Program-made: the position numbers and the translations under genes | The notes under the pieces: model-generated | Told to the model about the DNA's origin: nothing | Database searches by the model: none | What the model saw: only the letters and a program-made list of their open reading frames with translations | In this document: positions 27,627 to 37,058 of the stretch, piece after piece | Numbering within the stretch: position 1 is the first letter of the stretch | Layout: every line of letters starts with the position of its first letter | DNA from: Melioribacter sp. | GTDB taxonomy: Bacteria > Bacteroidota > Ignavibacteria > Ignavibacteriales > Melioribacteraceae | NCBI GenBank assembly: GCA_023250955.1 | Contig: JAHEZQ010000010.1 | Span: 1 to 64,000, forward strand | Length of the DNA stretch: 64,000 nucleotides | Direction of reading: 5' to 3'

Positions 27627-29024
27627 TTATAAAGAAAGAGAGTCATTAGAAAGAGATCGGTTGTTAAATCTTTCATCTATATTATTTTCTTTATAAAACC
27701 GACCAAGAAATGGGATGTATTTCTCGTAAAGCTTATGAAGTTTTTCCATTTTATAATTTTCGAAGACCCAAAGATGCTTTTTGAACTTCCACAATTTTGA
27801 ATAAACAGCTCGGTTATAAAATGGCCCCGCTATTCTTATTAAAACATAAACTAACCAATGCCAGAAGTGAAAATTATATCGTGATTGGTGATTGGTGATT
27901 AGTGATTGGTTGATAGTATTTTGAAAATAGTTCGCTGCACGAATGTGATTCATTCCGTCACCGAAACCAATAATATCTTCAATTAATTTCTTACGTGTTA
28001 AATCTTTTTCAGTACTATAAGAACCTTCTATTTTTCCGGTTGAATAAAACTCATCAATTAACTTTTGAAATGAATTATAATCCTGAACAATTGTAGAACC
28101 TTTATAAAGCGGATCGCGGTTGAACTCTACTTCCGGATTAATAAAAATTGTCTGCTTATCCATCAACCAACTTTCAAGCGCTGTTGTAGATTCGAAGCAT
28201 GTCCAAATGTCTGAAACACTAATTAGATCATGAATAGATTCTTCTTCACATAAGTAAACCACATTATTGTAATGAGCCAGTTCACTCATTTCATTTTTTA
28301 CTGGCTCGGTTCTTTCGGGCGCGTTTTCTTGTGGGTGCTGTTTTAAAATAAATAATGTTGAAGGGTTTTTGATAATCGCTTGTTCTAAAATGTCTCTTAC
28401 TTTTTTCCGCTGATCTTCTATCCAGATTAATTTACTCTCATCACCTTTTGCCCACATAAGCAATTCATCTCGTCCGCGTTTGTGATCCAACTTGCCAAAC
28501 GCCCATCCTGCATAACCAATTACTTTTTTAAATTGAGTGCCGCTATACTTGCGGAGGAATTCTTCTTTCTTCATGAATTCATAAATAGTATAGCGGTCGA
28601 ATCCGACTCCGCCGGTTACTACAATTTTATCTTTTACCTCCGGAACCTCTTTTCTCAAGAATTCCGCTGTACGTTCACTCCAACAGCAAACAAAATCTTG
28701 ATAAAATTTTTTATCTCGGTTAAATCCCCAGTAATCAAAACTGCCATCAGTTCTAAAATTTCCTTCAGAGATAAGCGCAAACAACGGAATGTTTTGTTTA
28801 TGTGCAATCTTTGAAATTTGGAAATAGAGATTACTTCCGATAGTGTTTGCTTGTAAAATTATATCCGGTTTAATGCGGTAGATTTGATGAATATCTATAT
28901 TAAGTGCATGATGAAATTCGCAGTTCAAAAATCTTTCTGCAAAGTATCTGATAGGCAACATCATTTCAACGTCGCGCCCGACAGCAAAATCCGTAAAGCA
29001 AAGTACTTTTATTTTTTTATTCAT
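27627..29024 (-). CDS. Surface carbohydrate biosynthesis protein (GT-B type, CDP-glycerol transferase-like)
   Basis: A 465-residue cytoplasmic protein resembling surface carbohydrate biosynthesis proteins related to CDP-glycerol glycerophosphotransferases. Relevant segments are VVTGGVGFDRYTIYEF, FILKQHPQENAPE and SDIWTCFESTTALESWLM, which fit the nucleotide-binding C-terminal half of a GT-B enzyme. Residues ~372-382 (ITNHQSRYN) come from a heptamer repeat inserted in frame between the GT core and a C-terminal hydrophobic and basic tail. It probably transfers a sugar or phospho-group in the glycan pathway; the substrate is unknown. Confidence 0.7.
   Translation of the reverse strand: MNKKIKVLCFTDFAVGRDVEMMLPIRYFAERFLNCEFHHALNIDIHQIYRIKPDIILQANTIGSNLYFQISKIAHKQNIPLFALISEGNFRTDGSFDYWGFNRDKKFYQDFVCCWSERTAEFLRKEVPEVKDKIVVTGGVGFDRYTIYEFMKKEEFLRKYSGTQFKKVIGYAGWAFGKLDHKRGRDELLMWAKGDESKLIWIEDQRKKVRDILEQAIIKNPSTLFILKQHPQENAPERTEPVKNEMSELAHYNNVVYLCEEESIHDLISVSDIWTCFESTTALESWLMDKQTIFINPEVEFNRDPLYKGSTIVQDYNSFQKLIDEFYSTGKIEGSYSTEKDLTRKKLIEDIIGFGDGMNHIRAANYFQNTINQSLITNHQSRYNFHFWHWLVYVLIRIAGPFYNRAVYSKLWKFKKHLWVFENYKMEKLHKLYEKYIPFLGRFYKENNIDERFNNRSLSNDSLSL
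27881..27908. repeat. Heptamer tandem repeat inside a glycan gene
   Basis: Four consecutive seven-base units (GTGATTG, GTGATTG, GTGATTA, GTGATTG), followed by a degenerate fifth (GTTGATA to 27915). They are read in frame as part of the surface carbohydrate protein. A near-identical repeat lies at 35262. Confidence 0.85.
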
Positions 29025-29035
29025 TTTAATTGTTA

Positions 29036-29109
29036 TGTCATTCTGAAGGAGTCTGGCAGTTGCCGGACGACTGAAGAATCGGAGACTCTTCGCTTTGCTC
29101 AGAGTGACA
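29036..29109. repeat. Intergenic inverted-repeat element (GTCATTCTGA type)
   Basis: TGTCATTCTGA at 29036-29046 is matched by TCAGAGTGACA at 29099-29109. Inside are a second matched pair (GAGTCT 29049-29054 with AGACTC 29083-29088) and a small GGCA/TGCC hairpin. It fills the gap between two minus-strand genes and resembles the dispersed GTCATTCTGAGCG family found between genes in many bacteria. It would fold into a long hairpin in the glycan transcript. Confidence 0.7.
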
Positions 29110-29111
29110 AC

Positions 29112-30410
29112 TTAATGTTTCGTTATTTGATCCAGATAATCAGCTAACTTCTTAGTTAAATTTCTATTTGAGTATTGGGAAATATCTGTTTTATTGGGTG
29201 GTAAATTGTTTTGTCTAAATTTATCGTATAAATCTTTTACAGTTCTAATCGTTTTTTCAAGATCATTAAAATCACAAGTATAACCGGCATTAACACCTTG
29301 AACAATCTTTGAAGCATCGCTTGCTTCCGGACCAACAACGAGTATCGGTCTGCGCGAAGCAAGATATTCAAAAAGTTTTCCCGGAAGTCTACCATTAACA
29401 TTCGGCATATCATTTAGAATAAGTAATAATATTTGCGAATGGTACATGCGCTCGAGAGTTTCTTTTCTTGATATATGTTCAGATATCTTAAGATTGTCCG
29501 TCAATCCAAGTGATTTGATTTCATCAATGATAGCATGACCGACAAATCCAACCAACTCTAACTCAAGATCTTTTGCAAATTGTTTATTCTCATTTGCAAT
29601 AATAGAAAGCGCTTGCCATAATGTTTTCGCATTACGATCCGGGCCTAAACTTCCGAAATGACTTAATGTAAATTTTTTTGAAAGAGGTAAAGTAATATTT
29701 GGAAAGTCATCTTCATCGTATCCCCAAACAAGAACTCCAACATCTTTAGCTCCGATTGATTCAAGATCTTTTTTCCAGGTGTCGCTGCAGATAGTAATTT
29801 TATCTGCCCAGCGAAATACAAGTTGTTCTTTTGCAGCATGAATTTTTTTCGATATAGGATTTAACATTAGCTGGGGAAAGTAGTCCACTTGTGTCCAAGG
29901 ATCTTGAAAATCAGCGTGCCAGGGTATTCCCAAATTTTTCTTTACTCCGTATGCGATCATGTGAGTTGATTGCGGTGGACCGTTTGTAAATAAAACAGCA
30001 ACAGGATTTTCTTTTAAATACTTTGATAAAAATTTAACAGATGGACGAATCCAAAATTTTTTAGCATCAGGAATGAAAATATTTCCACGTATCCAAATGC
30101 CAAGTTTATGACCAAGACTAGGTTTTTCTTCTTCAAGAAAAACATTGTGTATGCGCTCTTCTTTTTTCTTGCCAGTGATGAACTTAAATAAATTATACGG
30201 TTCCCATATTTTTGTTCTTAAAACTTTGACACCGCTGGGTATATCCTTAAAATTTCCTTCATCCAACACAGGGTATTCCGGATTCTCAGCCGTACAAATA
30301 ATCGGTTCCCATCCCAACTCGCGTAGATATTTTGCAAACTTCAAACAGCGGTGAACAGCAATTCCCCCTGCAGGCGGCCAATAGTATGATATGATTAAAA
30401 CTTTTTTCAT
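29112..30410 (-). CDS. Glycosyltransferase, GT4 family
   Basis: A 432-residue GT-B enzyme. The N-terminal half has ISYYWPPAGGIAVHRCLKFA, FTNGPPQSTHM and WHADFQDPWTQVDYFP, the acceptor side. The C-terminal half has LSHFGSLGPDRNAKTLWQAL, ISRKETLERMYHSQILLLIL and GKLFEYLASRRPILVVGPE, the nucleotide-sugar E-x7-E region (KLFEYLASRRPIL). Its start overlaps the flippase stop by four bases. The sugar is unknown. Confidence 0.85.
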   Translation of the reverse strand: MKKVLIISYYWPPAGGIAVHRCLKFAKYLRELGWEPIICTAENPEYPVLDEGNFKDIPSGVKVLRTKIWEPYNLFKFITGKKKEERIHNVFLEEEKPSLGHKLGIWIRGNIFIPDAKKFWIRPSVKFLSKYLKENPVAVLFTNGPPQSTHMIAYGVKKNLGIPWHADFQDPWTQVDYFPQLMLNPISKKIHAAKEQLVFRWADKITICSDTWKKDLESIGAKDVGVLVWGYDEDDFPNITLPLSKKFTLSHFGSLGPDRNAKTLWQALSIIANENKQFAKDLELELVGFVGHAIIDEIKSLGLTDNLKISEHISRKETLERMYHSQILLLILNDMPNVNGRLPGKLFEYLASRRPILVVGPEASDASKIVQGVNAGYTCDFNDLEKTIRTVKDLYDKFRQNNLPPNKTDISQYSNRNLTKKLADYLDQITKH

Positions 30411-31927
30411 CGTTGGATTATATTCTCCGAATCTTCAGGCGCTTTATCAGATCCGCGAATTATTCCCTTTATAAAATCTATTAATTTCGCCGGACTTAAA
30501 AGTATATCCAATTCCCGCTTTTCATAAAAGTGGAAGAAGAAAAGGATAAATGGAAATGAAAGAGTGATCATAATTTTTATTAAGAAAGCTAATATGGAAT
30601 TCATCGAAGGCAAAAAATAGATAAAGGATGAAAGAACAGCTCCGGTGAGAAGCATGATGAATAATTTTGAATGTTCGTAAGGGATCTTGAAATATTTATT
30701 TGAGAACATTTGGGTTACAAAATAAAAAATTGTGAAAGAGATCAGCGTATTAATCGCGGCCGCGAGAATCCCATATTTCGGGATAAAGATAAAATTTAAA
30801 ATAATATTAAAAATTGCAGAGCTGATTGTTATCCACGCAACATGTTTTGTGTTTTTTGTTAGGAACATTCCCAGCGATGCGGTCAGCCGCATTCCGCTTA
30901 GGGCATATGAAAGAAGAATGATCGGGATTATTAAATAAGCAGAATGATATTCGCTTTGTGGTGCAAATATTCTAACAATTTCTTTGCTGAATAATGAAAG
31001 AAGAATAAATCCCCAGACAAAAAAGAAAGTTGAGTAAGTCATTAATTTTTGGAAGAAGCGTTTATCATCAGGCATACCGTAATATTTATATGCTAATGGC
31101 AACAATCCTAAACTGAACGGCAGAATTATAAACATATTAAGCACGCCGGCTACACGATATCCCAACCCGTAAATAGCAACTGATTTTGAACCGAGCAGAA
31201 ATTTTATAATAAATCTGTCGCTTTGATTTAGAAGCATAAATCCCAACGAACTGAATATTAGCGGAAAACCGAATTTTAAAGCAGTTTTAAATATTTTATT
31301 ATCGAAATCAAGTTTCATTTTTGGAATTACTTTTACTACGAGAACAATAATGGTAAATATTTCAGCAATAAGAGCGGCAAATAAAATCCCTTCAATTCCG
31401 GAATTAATCCAAGCAACGAAATAAATTGTTAGAACAGTCATCAATAAAGTTTTAAAGACACTAATAACTGAGTAATAAACAGCTTCTTCATCCGCGCGCA
31501 CCTTAGCAAGGAATAAATTATTCATTACACGGAGAAGTACTATGTAAGAAATTAAACGAATGTATACGGATTTGAATTGAGAATGCTCAAAGAAAGAAGA
31601 GTAATTGGAAATTATTAGCTCGGTAATCAAAACAAGGGCAGCGCAAACAATAAACACAAATGAAGATAAAGTAAAAAGCGAAGATTCTTTTTGATCTTTG
31701 TATTCGTTGCTGTTGTTAAGAAAAATAATCGAACTTGCTTGACCAAGAATCGCAACTTCGGTTAGAATTTGTATTGCATTATCAATCAGATCCCAGTTAC
31801 CGAAATCAGTTAGAATTAATTTTGCCGTAAAGAGGGGCAGAAGAATTACACCGACAACTTTCGGCGCAATGTTGCTTAGACTATATACAAAAGTATCTCG
31901 GACAGTACTTTTTAGCCGCTCAAGCAT
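30407..31927 (-). CDS. Oligosaccharide flippase (Wzx/MOP superfamily)
   Basis: A 506-residue membrane protein with about 14 hydrophobic segments spread over its length, typical of Wzx and PST exporters that flip lipid-linked sugar repeats across the inner membrane. The N-terminal signature NIAPKVVGVILLPLFTAKL and FGNWDLIDNAIQIL matches the polysaccharide biosynthesis protein family. It is adjacent to the YfhO gene with no gap and overlaps the GT4 gene by four bases, so it is part of the same transcript. It should move the finished unit of this locus. Confidence 0.85.
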   Translation of the reverse strand: MLERLKSTVRDTFVYSLSNIAPKVVGVILLPLFTAKLILTDFGNWDLIDNAIQILTEVAILGQASSIIFLNNSNEYKDQKESSLFTLSSFVFIVCAALVLITELIISNYSSFFEHSQFKSVYIRLISYIVLLRVMNNLFLAKVRADEEAVYYSVISVFKTLLMTVLTIYFVAWINSGIEGILFAALIAEIFTIIVLVVKVIPKMKLDFDNKIFKTALKFGFPLIFSSLGFMLLNQSDRFIIKFLLGSKSVAIYGLGYRVAGVLNMFIILPFSLGLLPLAYKYYGMPDDKRFFQKLMTYSTFFFVWGFILLSLFSKEIVRIFAPQSEYHSAYLIIPIILLSYALSGMRLTASLGMFLTKNTKHVAWITISSAIFNIILNFIFIPKYGILAAAINTLISFTIFYFVTQMFSNKYFKIPYEHSKLFIMLLTGAVLSSFIYFLPSMNSILAFLIKIMITLSFPFILFFFHFYEKRELDILLSPAKLIDFIKGIIRGSDKAPEDSENIIQR

Positions 31928-34462
31928 TTATGAATTTTCCTGAGTGTTCTTTTTTCTATTTAAATAGAAAACAAAACCGAGTCCGCCAAACATTAGTACA
32001 TTAAGAATAAGTGAAAGGTATTTTCCCAACACAAAATTTTTGGGTTCATAGACAAATTCAACTTTATGTTCTCCCTTCGGGACAACAATTCCCATAAATC
32101 CGTGATTAGTTTTGTGAATGATTGTTTCAGCTTTATCAACAAAAGCTTTCCAGCCAGGTAAATAAGTAGTGCCGAAAAACAAAAAACAATTTCCTTGGGA
32201 TTTTGTTTCTGCAATAATCCGTTCATCCTTGTATTCGGAGATATTTGCAATGTTTGTAGAATCTCCTTTATCAAATTTGAAGTCAAGAGAGTTAACAAAG
32301 GCAAGCTTCTTAGGATTAAATGAATTTTCTTTTATTGCATTCAAAATTTCTACAGAGGGTTTTTGCGCAACACTATCAACAAAGTAAACACGGGGCAGCC
32401 ACATGTTATTTCGATTAACAAATGTTGTTGAATCTGGTGACATTGCAATTTGTGTGAAGTATTCGAAGGGGAATGGTTTATCGGTTATAACGTATTTTAC
32501 GCCAAGCATTCTCCATAATGTAAAATTAGCGGGTGTTACTGCTTCTATAATATCTTGATAGCTGCGTGGCTTTACAGCGGAGTAGCCGGTTAAATCTTCT
32601 TGATGAAAATAGACATTATAGTTTGCATTGTTACCAGCGGTGCCCATCCCTTCGCGTTTCATGTTCAAAATTCTAAATGGATTTTTCTCATTTTGTTTTT
32701 TAATTACAGAGATATAATCCGGCTCACGAAACAATTCTTTTATTTGTTCGGCATCAACATAACTCGCACCACGATTTCCAATTCTGAAAAGATCAAACAA
32801 AATCATAACTGCTAAGCCAAAAACAAACAACTCTTTATTTAGTTTAGAAGTTATATAAGCGTAGCTTATACCGGCAGCAAGAGCAAGTAGAGCAAATGCA
32901 ATCATCAAATCGGCTTTAAACATATCTGCCATATATTCTGTTAGAGCTGTAAACATTTGAGATTGTTGCGACTGACCGATTAATGCTGCATGATCATTAA
33001 CGCGTTGAGTAAACCAACTTCCTAAACTTCCACCCAGAATAATTGATAGCACAAATAATCCCGCAAAAGATATTGCAGAATTTCTTAAAACTTTTTCGAT
33101 CTTAGGATTTTTTTCTTCACGAAGAGAAATTATTTTCATTATGCCAAGACCGGCCAGAATAGGAAAGGTGATTTGAAGAACTGTAAGGATCATTGAAGGA
33201 GCGCGGAAGTTGTTGAATGCAGGGAAGTAGTGATACATTAAATTATAGATCACGGGAAAATTATTTCCGAATGAGATAAGTAAAAAAAGCACAACAATTA
33301 TTCCCCAAAATTGAATAACCGGTTCTTTCCAACGGACGAGGAGAGTAAAAAGTCCTAACGCAAAGATTATTACACCCATATACATCGGCACGTCTACACT
33401 TCTCATCTGTCCGAAATATGTATTCACGGGTACATCTTGATTTTGAGAAAGAGTTCCATTGTAAGTTGAATTTCCAAAGCCGTAATAGGAAGGAACGATA
33501 AACGTTAAAACTTCACCCGGTGAAAACGAATAACTTGTTGCATATTCATATGACTCACTTTGTATTGGTGAACCCGGATTTTGTTCTTCCGTCAAACTTT
33601 TTGTTCCGCGTGTTGAGTAAGGTTTGTATTCATAAAGTTGAGAATAAGTATCGAATGACATAAGAAAAGCAATTAGGGCGGCGGCAGCAACAACGCCGAG
33701 AGATTTTAATAATTGCCTCTGTAAAAATTTATCTTTTATAACAAACGAACGAACGAAAAAATAGATAAAATAAATCATCGTAGTAAACGCAAAGTAAAAT
33801 ACGATTTGAACATGGGCGCCCAGAACGAGAATGTGCAATCCGAAAACAAAAAGAAAAAGATCTAACAATTTAATTTCTTTCTGAAACTTGAAGAGCATCA
33901 TCAAAATAAATGGGAAAACGGCAAGGCTCATCAGTTTTGAAATGTGACCTATGTAAAAGAATAGGAGTATCCCGGTACTAAATATTGTCGCAGTAGCGAC
34001 AAGAAAACTTACACTTCTGCTTGCGCCGAACCTCCTCATAAACATAAATGAAGTAAATGCCAGAATAACAAAACTGAAAGTATAGATCGCATTGTAGTCG
34101 CGGAAGAAAGACGAATAAACTTTTGTTGTGTATGAATATACCGAAGCTGTTAGATCAAACCATCGCAGCGACATTGATGTGGCAACTGCGGGCATCCCGC
34201 AAAATATGTATGGATTCCAGAGAGAGAATCCATCGCGGTCTTTTGTAGCGTATTCTCTCAAACTCTTAACCTGAACAAGATCACCTGAATACGTAGTTTT
34301 ATTTCCGAACATTACAGGTGAGAAGAATATTAAGATTAAGAGCAAGATCAAGAGTAGTAATGCGGGTGTTTGATATTTCTTAGGTATGTACTTATCAAAC
34401 GAAAATCCGTTCTCACTCGATTTAGTTTGTGTCGGTGTAATTTTTTTTTGCTGCTTAGACAT
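31928..34462 (-). CDS. YfhO family integral membrane protein
   Basis: An 844-residue protein with around a dozen membrane segments in residues ~35-590 and a C-terminal soluble region (~600-800). The early FSPVMFGNKTTYSGDLVQ and the FWGIIVVLFLLISFGNNFPVIYNLMYHYFPAFNNFRAPSM region (here split across two loops) match the YfhO family, a GT-C type group that in Gram-positives supports glycosylation of lipoteichoic acid. In this locus it may transfer a sugar from a lipid carrier on the periplasmic side. The role is inferred. Confidence 0.8.
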   Translation of the reverse strand: MSKQQKKITPTQTKSSENGFSFDKYIPKKYQTPALLLLILLLILIFFSPVMFGNKTTYSGDLVQVKSLREYATKDRDGFSLWNPYIFCGMPAVATSMSLRWFDLTASVYSYTTKVYSSFFRDYNAIYTFSFVILAFTSFMFMRRFGASRSVSFLVATATIFSTGILLFFYIGHISKLMSLAVFPFILMMLFKFQKEIKLLDLFLFVFGLHILVLGAHVQIVFYFAFTTMIYFIYFFVRSFVIKDKFLQRQLLKSLGVVAAAALIAFLMSFDTYSQLYEYKPYSTRGTKSLTEEQNPGSPIQSESYEYATSYSFSPGEVLTFIVPSYYGFGNSTYNGTLSQNQDVPVNTYFGQMRSVDVPMYMGVIIFALGLFTLLVRWKEPVIQFWGIIVVLFLLISFGNNFPVIYNLMYHYFPAFNNFRAPSMILTVLQITFPILAGLGIMKIISLREEKNPKIEKVLRNSAISFAGLFVLSIILGGSLGSWFTQRVNDHAALIGQSQQSQMFTALTEYMADMFKADLMIAFALLALAAGISYAYITSKLNKELFVFGLAVMILFDLFRIGNRGASYVDAEQIKELFREPDYISVIKKQNEKNPFRILNMKREGMGTAGNNANYNVYFHQEDLTGYSAVKPRSYQDIIEAVTPANFTLWRMLGVKYVITDKPFPFEYFTQIAMSPDSTTFVNRNNMWLPRVYFVDSVAQKPSVEILNAIKENSFNPKKLAFVNSLDFKFDKGDSTNIANISEYKDERIIAETKSQGNCFLFFGTTYLPGWKAFVDKAETIIHKTNHGFMGIVVPKGEHKVEFVYEPKNFVLGKYLSLILNVLMFGGLGFVFYLNRKKNTQENS

Positions 34463-34480
34463 TTATTCTCCAATAGTTTT

Positions 34481-34555
34481 CTTCGCGATCTTTGCGAATA
34501 CTCTGCGATCTTTGCGTTTAAGGCTTTTAACGCAGAGAACACAAAGCACGCAAAG
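34481..34555. repeat. Intergenic repeat built on CTTTGCG / CGCAAAG
   Basis: Two direct copies about 20 bases apart (34481-34496 and 34501-34516, both ending GCGATCTTTGCG) are followed by inverted copies (CGCAGAGAACACAAAG and CGCAAAG, 34531-34555). The centre pairs as GCGTTTAA with TTAACGC. Similar AACGCAAAG repeats are scattered between genes in other bacteria. It fills the gap before the GT4 gene. Confidence 0.65.
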
Positions 34556-34556
34556 T

Positions 34557-35846
34557 TTATTTTAAAATTGTTCGAGCATAATTTTCCCAACTCATATTTA
34601 CTGCTTGTTCTGCAACATGTTCACGGGGAATCGGTTTTTCTAAATACAATTTCATCACTTCATACATAGATTCAATATTTTCCGGTTCAGCAAGATAGCC
34701 GTTGTAACCATGTCTTATAGTTTCGGGAAAGTGACCAACTCTTGTTGCAACACTTGGCAATTTAAAATTATATGCGATTGATTCTACTCCAGAAGGTGTG
34801 GCAACAAGATAAAATAAAACATTACAGTCCGCCACTTGAAAATATTTGTGCACCTCTTCATTCCCAACATAACGGTTTATAACCACAGCCTGATTATGAA
34901 TGCCAAGCTCGTCAATTAAATTAAGGGGACGATAGTTACTTTCATCATCACTTTTTCGGAGAAGTAATTTCTTTATTACTCTGAAAAGACTCTTTTTAAT
35001 TTTTGTTGATAATTTATTTGTATCAAGCGTATTCCAAAAAGATTCGCCCACAATCAAAAGAGAAACATCATCACGTTCTTTAGCTAATTTGGCAAATGAA
35101 CGAATCACATTATGCAAACCTTTGTATTTGCGTATAAATCCGAAGAATAAAAAAACATGCTTGCGCAAGCCGAGTTCTTCTTTAACTTTTTCCTTGTCGA
35201 AAGAAGAATCCGGTGTAAACATGTCATAAACAGGATGGTAAAGCTTGATGATTTGTTGCTGGTGATTAGTGATTAGTGATTGGAGATCTTCACTATTCGT
35301 TCTGCGATCGTCGTTAGTTAGAACAAAATGTTTTGTTGGGAATATTTTTTGCAACTCGTCTAATGTTTTTAGAGAGTGCACTATAAACGTGTGTGGTTTA
35401 GAAAGTGCATACCGAATCATTCCATTATCAATTGTGCTGCCTTCCTTTTGTGCAACTACATGAAGATCAAAAATGATTTCGCATTTGCAAACTTGCTTTA
35501 GTTTATTTACAATCCATCCCATCGGCAATCCTTGAATTGCAATCGCCCACTGAAATATTGTTATATCGGGATTTATAATACCTATTACATTAACAGTTTC
35601 TTCCCAGGAGAAGGGATTATTATAGTTAGTAATGTATTCAACTTTTATTTTGGTCTCTTCAAGGAGATTTTTTTTGCTTGAACGGTCAATGAAGTCACGC
35701 GGAATAATTGAAGGATATTGTTGTGTCCATGAAACAATGTAAACTTCGGCACCTTGTTTCTCTAATGCTTTTGCAAGAGAAGAAGTATAATTTGCAATTC
35801 CGCCTTTAAATTGCGGACCAGGACCAAAGACAACAACTTTTTTCAT
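34557..35846 (-). CDS. Glycosyltransferase, GT4 family
   Basis: A 429-residue GT-B enzyme. GPGPQFKGGIANYTSSLAKALEKQGAEV is the N-terminal acceptor region (first 30 residues). FLFFGFIRKYKGLHNVIRSFAKL and LLIVGES mark the C-terminal nucleotide-sugar domain, with YFQVADCNVLFYLVATPSGVESIAYNFKLPSVATRVG carrying the E-x7-E-like site. Residues ~188-195 (SLITNHQQ) come from a heptamer repeat. It lies inside the minus-strand glycan operon. Confidence 0.83.
   Translation of the reverse strand: MKKVVVFGPGPQFKGGIANYTSSLAKALEKQGAEVYIVSWTQQYPSIIPRDFIDRSSKKNLLEETKIKVEYITNYNNPFSWEETVNVIGIINPDITIFQWAIAIQGLPMGWIVNKLKQVCKCEIIFDLHVVAQKEGSTIDNGMIRYALSKPHTFIVHSLKTLDELQKIFPTKHFVLTNDDRRTNSEDLQSLITNHQQQIIKLYHPVYDMFTPDSSFDKEKVKEELGLRKHVFLFFGFIRKYKGLHNVIRSFAKLAKERDDVSLLIVGESFWNTLDTNKLSTKIKKSLFRVIKKLLLRKSDDESNYRPLNLIDELGIHNQAVVINRYVGNEEVHKYFQVADCNVLFYLVATPSGVESIAYNFKLPSVATRVGHFPETIRHGYNGYLAEPENIESMYEVMKLYLEKPIPREHVAEQAVNMSWENYARTILK
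35262..35282. repeat. Heptamer tandem repeat inside a GT4 gene
   Basis: Three consecutive seven-base units (GTGATTA, GTGATTA, GTGATTG). The reading frame and encoded residues (ITNHQ) match those of the repeat at 27881, 7.4 kb away. Confidence 0.8.
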
Positions 35847-35897
35847 TTATGAATTACAATTTTGGATTTACGATTTAACAATAGTTCGTTTTCCGGT

Positions 35898-36953
35898 TTA
35901 CTTTTCACGTCTTACGTTTTCTATCGCAACATCGAAAACTCGTTTCATCCCTTCTTCCAAAGAAATTTTTGGTTCCCATCCTAATTTCTCCTTAACAAAA
36001 TTCATATCGCAATAACGCGAATGAACCCCCATTGGTTTATCCACAAGAGGTTTAATTGTTGGATTGTAATCGGCAAACTTGCAGAAAACTTTTATTAGAT
36101 CAATGAAAGTTGTTAACTTACCTGAGCCTATATTAATTGCAGTACCATCATGAATTTTATCCATTGCAAGGAACATACAATCCATCACATCATCAATATG
36201 AACAAAATCTCTTCCCTGCTGTCCGGTTCCCCAAACAACAAAGGGATTTTCTTTTTTGGCTGCGCGCGCCGCAATTGCCGGAACAGGATAAGTTAAATCC
36301 TGATCTTCACCATAACCGCTGAACGGGCGAATGCAAACGATAGAGATTCCATAATTACGAGCAGCAATCTTTGCTAAAAACTCACCGGTCATTTTTGTCC
36401 AGCCATAAGTTAGATCCGGCATACCGAGAACAAATCCATCTATATTAATATCGGCTTCTTTCAAAGCAACAGCATCACTTTCAGTTTGCATGTTAATAGG
36501 ATAAGCGGCGGATGAGCTTGGATACATTACGCGTTCCGGTTTTGCTTTTGCAATCCAGTTAAAAAATTCTGCATCAATAGAAAGATCAAGAGCTACCGCC
36601 ATTGGGTCGCCCTCAATTTTTGCTCTACCGCCAACAATAGCTGCAAAATGAAACGCATCGCCAAAGCGATCTATCTTTAAACCGTATTCTCTTTCCAGCC
36701 ACTTAGGGTCTTGTAAAAGGTTATTCAAGAATTTTCTAAAATCCATTTTCCAGTAGAAAAGCCGTTCATCCTTACCAAAAATTTCTATGTCTTTAATTTT
36801 TTTTGTTGCCTTATCTTGAAGCCAGGTTGAAGGATGTGTGCCGACAGATAAATCATCAACCATAATCACACAATCATTTGTGCGTTTTAATAATTGTTTG
36901 ACGGTATTTCTTCCAACAAATCCGCATGCACCGGAGACTAAATGATATTTCAT
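35898..36953 (-). CDS. NAD-dependent sugar epimerase/dehydratase
   Basis: A 351-residue extended short-chain dehydrogenase with the Rossmann motif GACGFVGRNT at residues ~8-17 and the catalytic Y-x3-K in TYGWTKMTGE. It also has RPFSGYGEDQD, GTGQQGRDFVHIDDVMDCMF and NIGSGKLTTF, common to GDP-mannose and UDP-glucose epimerase or dehydratase families. It should make a nucleotide sugar used by the transferases of this locus. The precise sugar cannot be given. Confidence 0.85.
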   Translation of the reverse strand: MKYHLVSGACGFVGRNTVKQLLKRTNDCVIMVDDLSVGTHPSTWLQDKATKKIKDIEIFGKDERLFYWKMDFRKFLNNLLQDPKWLEREYGLKIDRFGDAFHFAAIVGGRAKIEGDPMAVALDLSIDAEFFNWIAKAKPERVMYPSSSAAYPINMQTESDAVALKEADINIDGFVLGMPDLTYGWTKMTGEFLAKIAARNYGISIVCIRPFSGYGEDQDLTYPVPAIAARAAKKENPFVVWGTGQQGRDFVHIDDVMDCMFLAMDKIHDGTAINIGSGKLTTFIDLIKVFCKFADYNPTIKPLVDKPMGVHSRYCDMNFVKEKLGWEPKISLEEGMKRVFDVAIENVRREK

Positions 36954-37058
36954 GTGAATAAATTCCTAATGTTGGTCTAAAAATAAGAATTTTTAATTAG
37001 AATGCAGGGGGCGGAATATTGAAGCAATCCACAGAAAAAAGTAAACTTTAAATACTGA

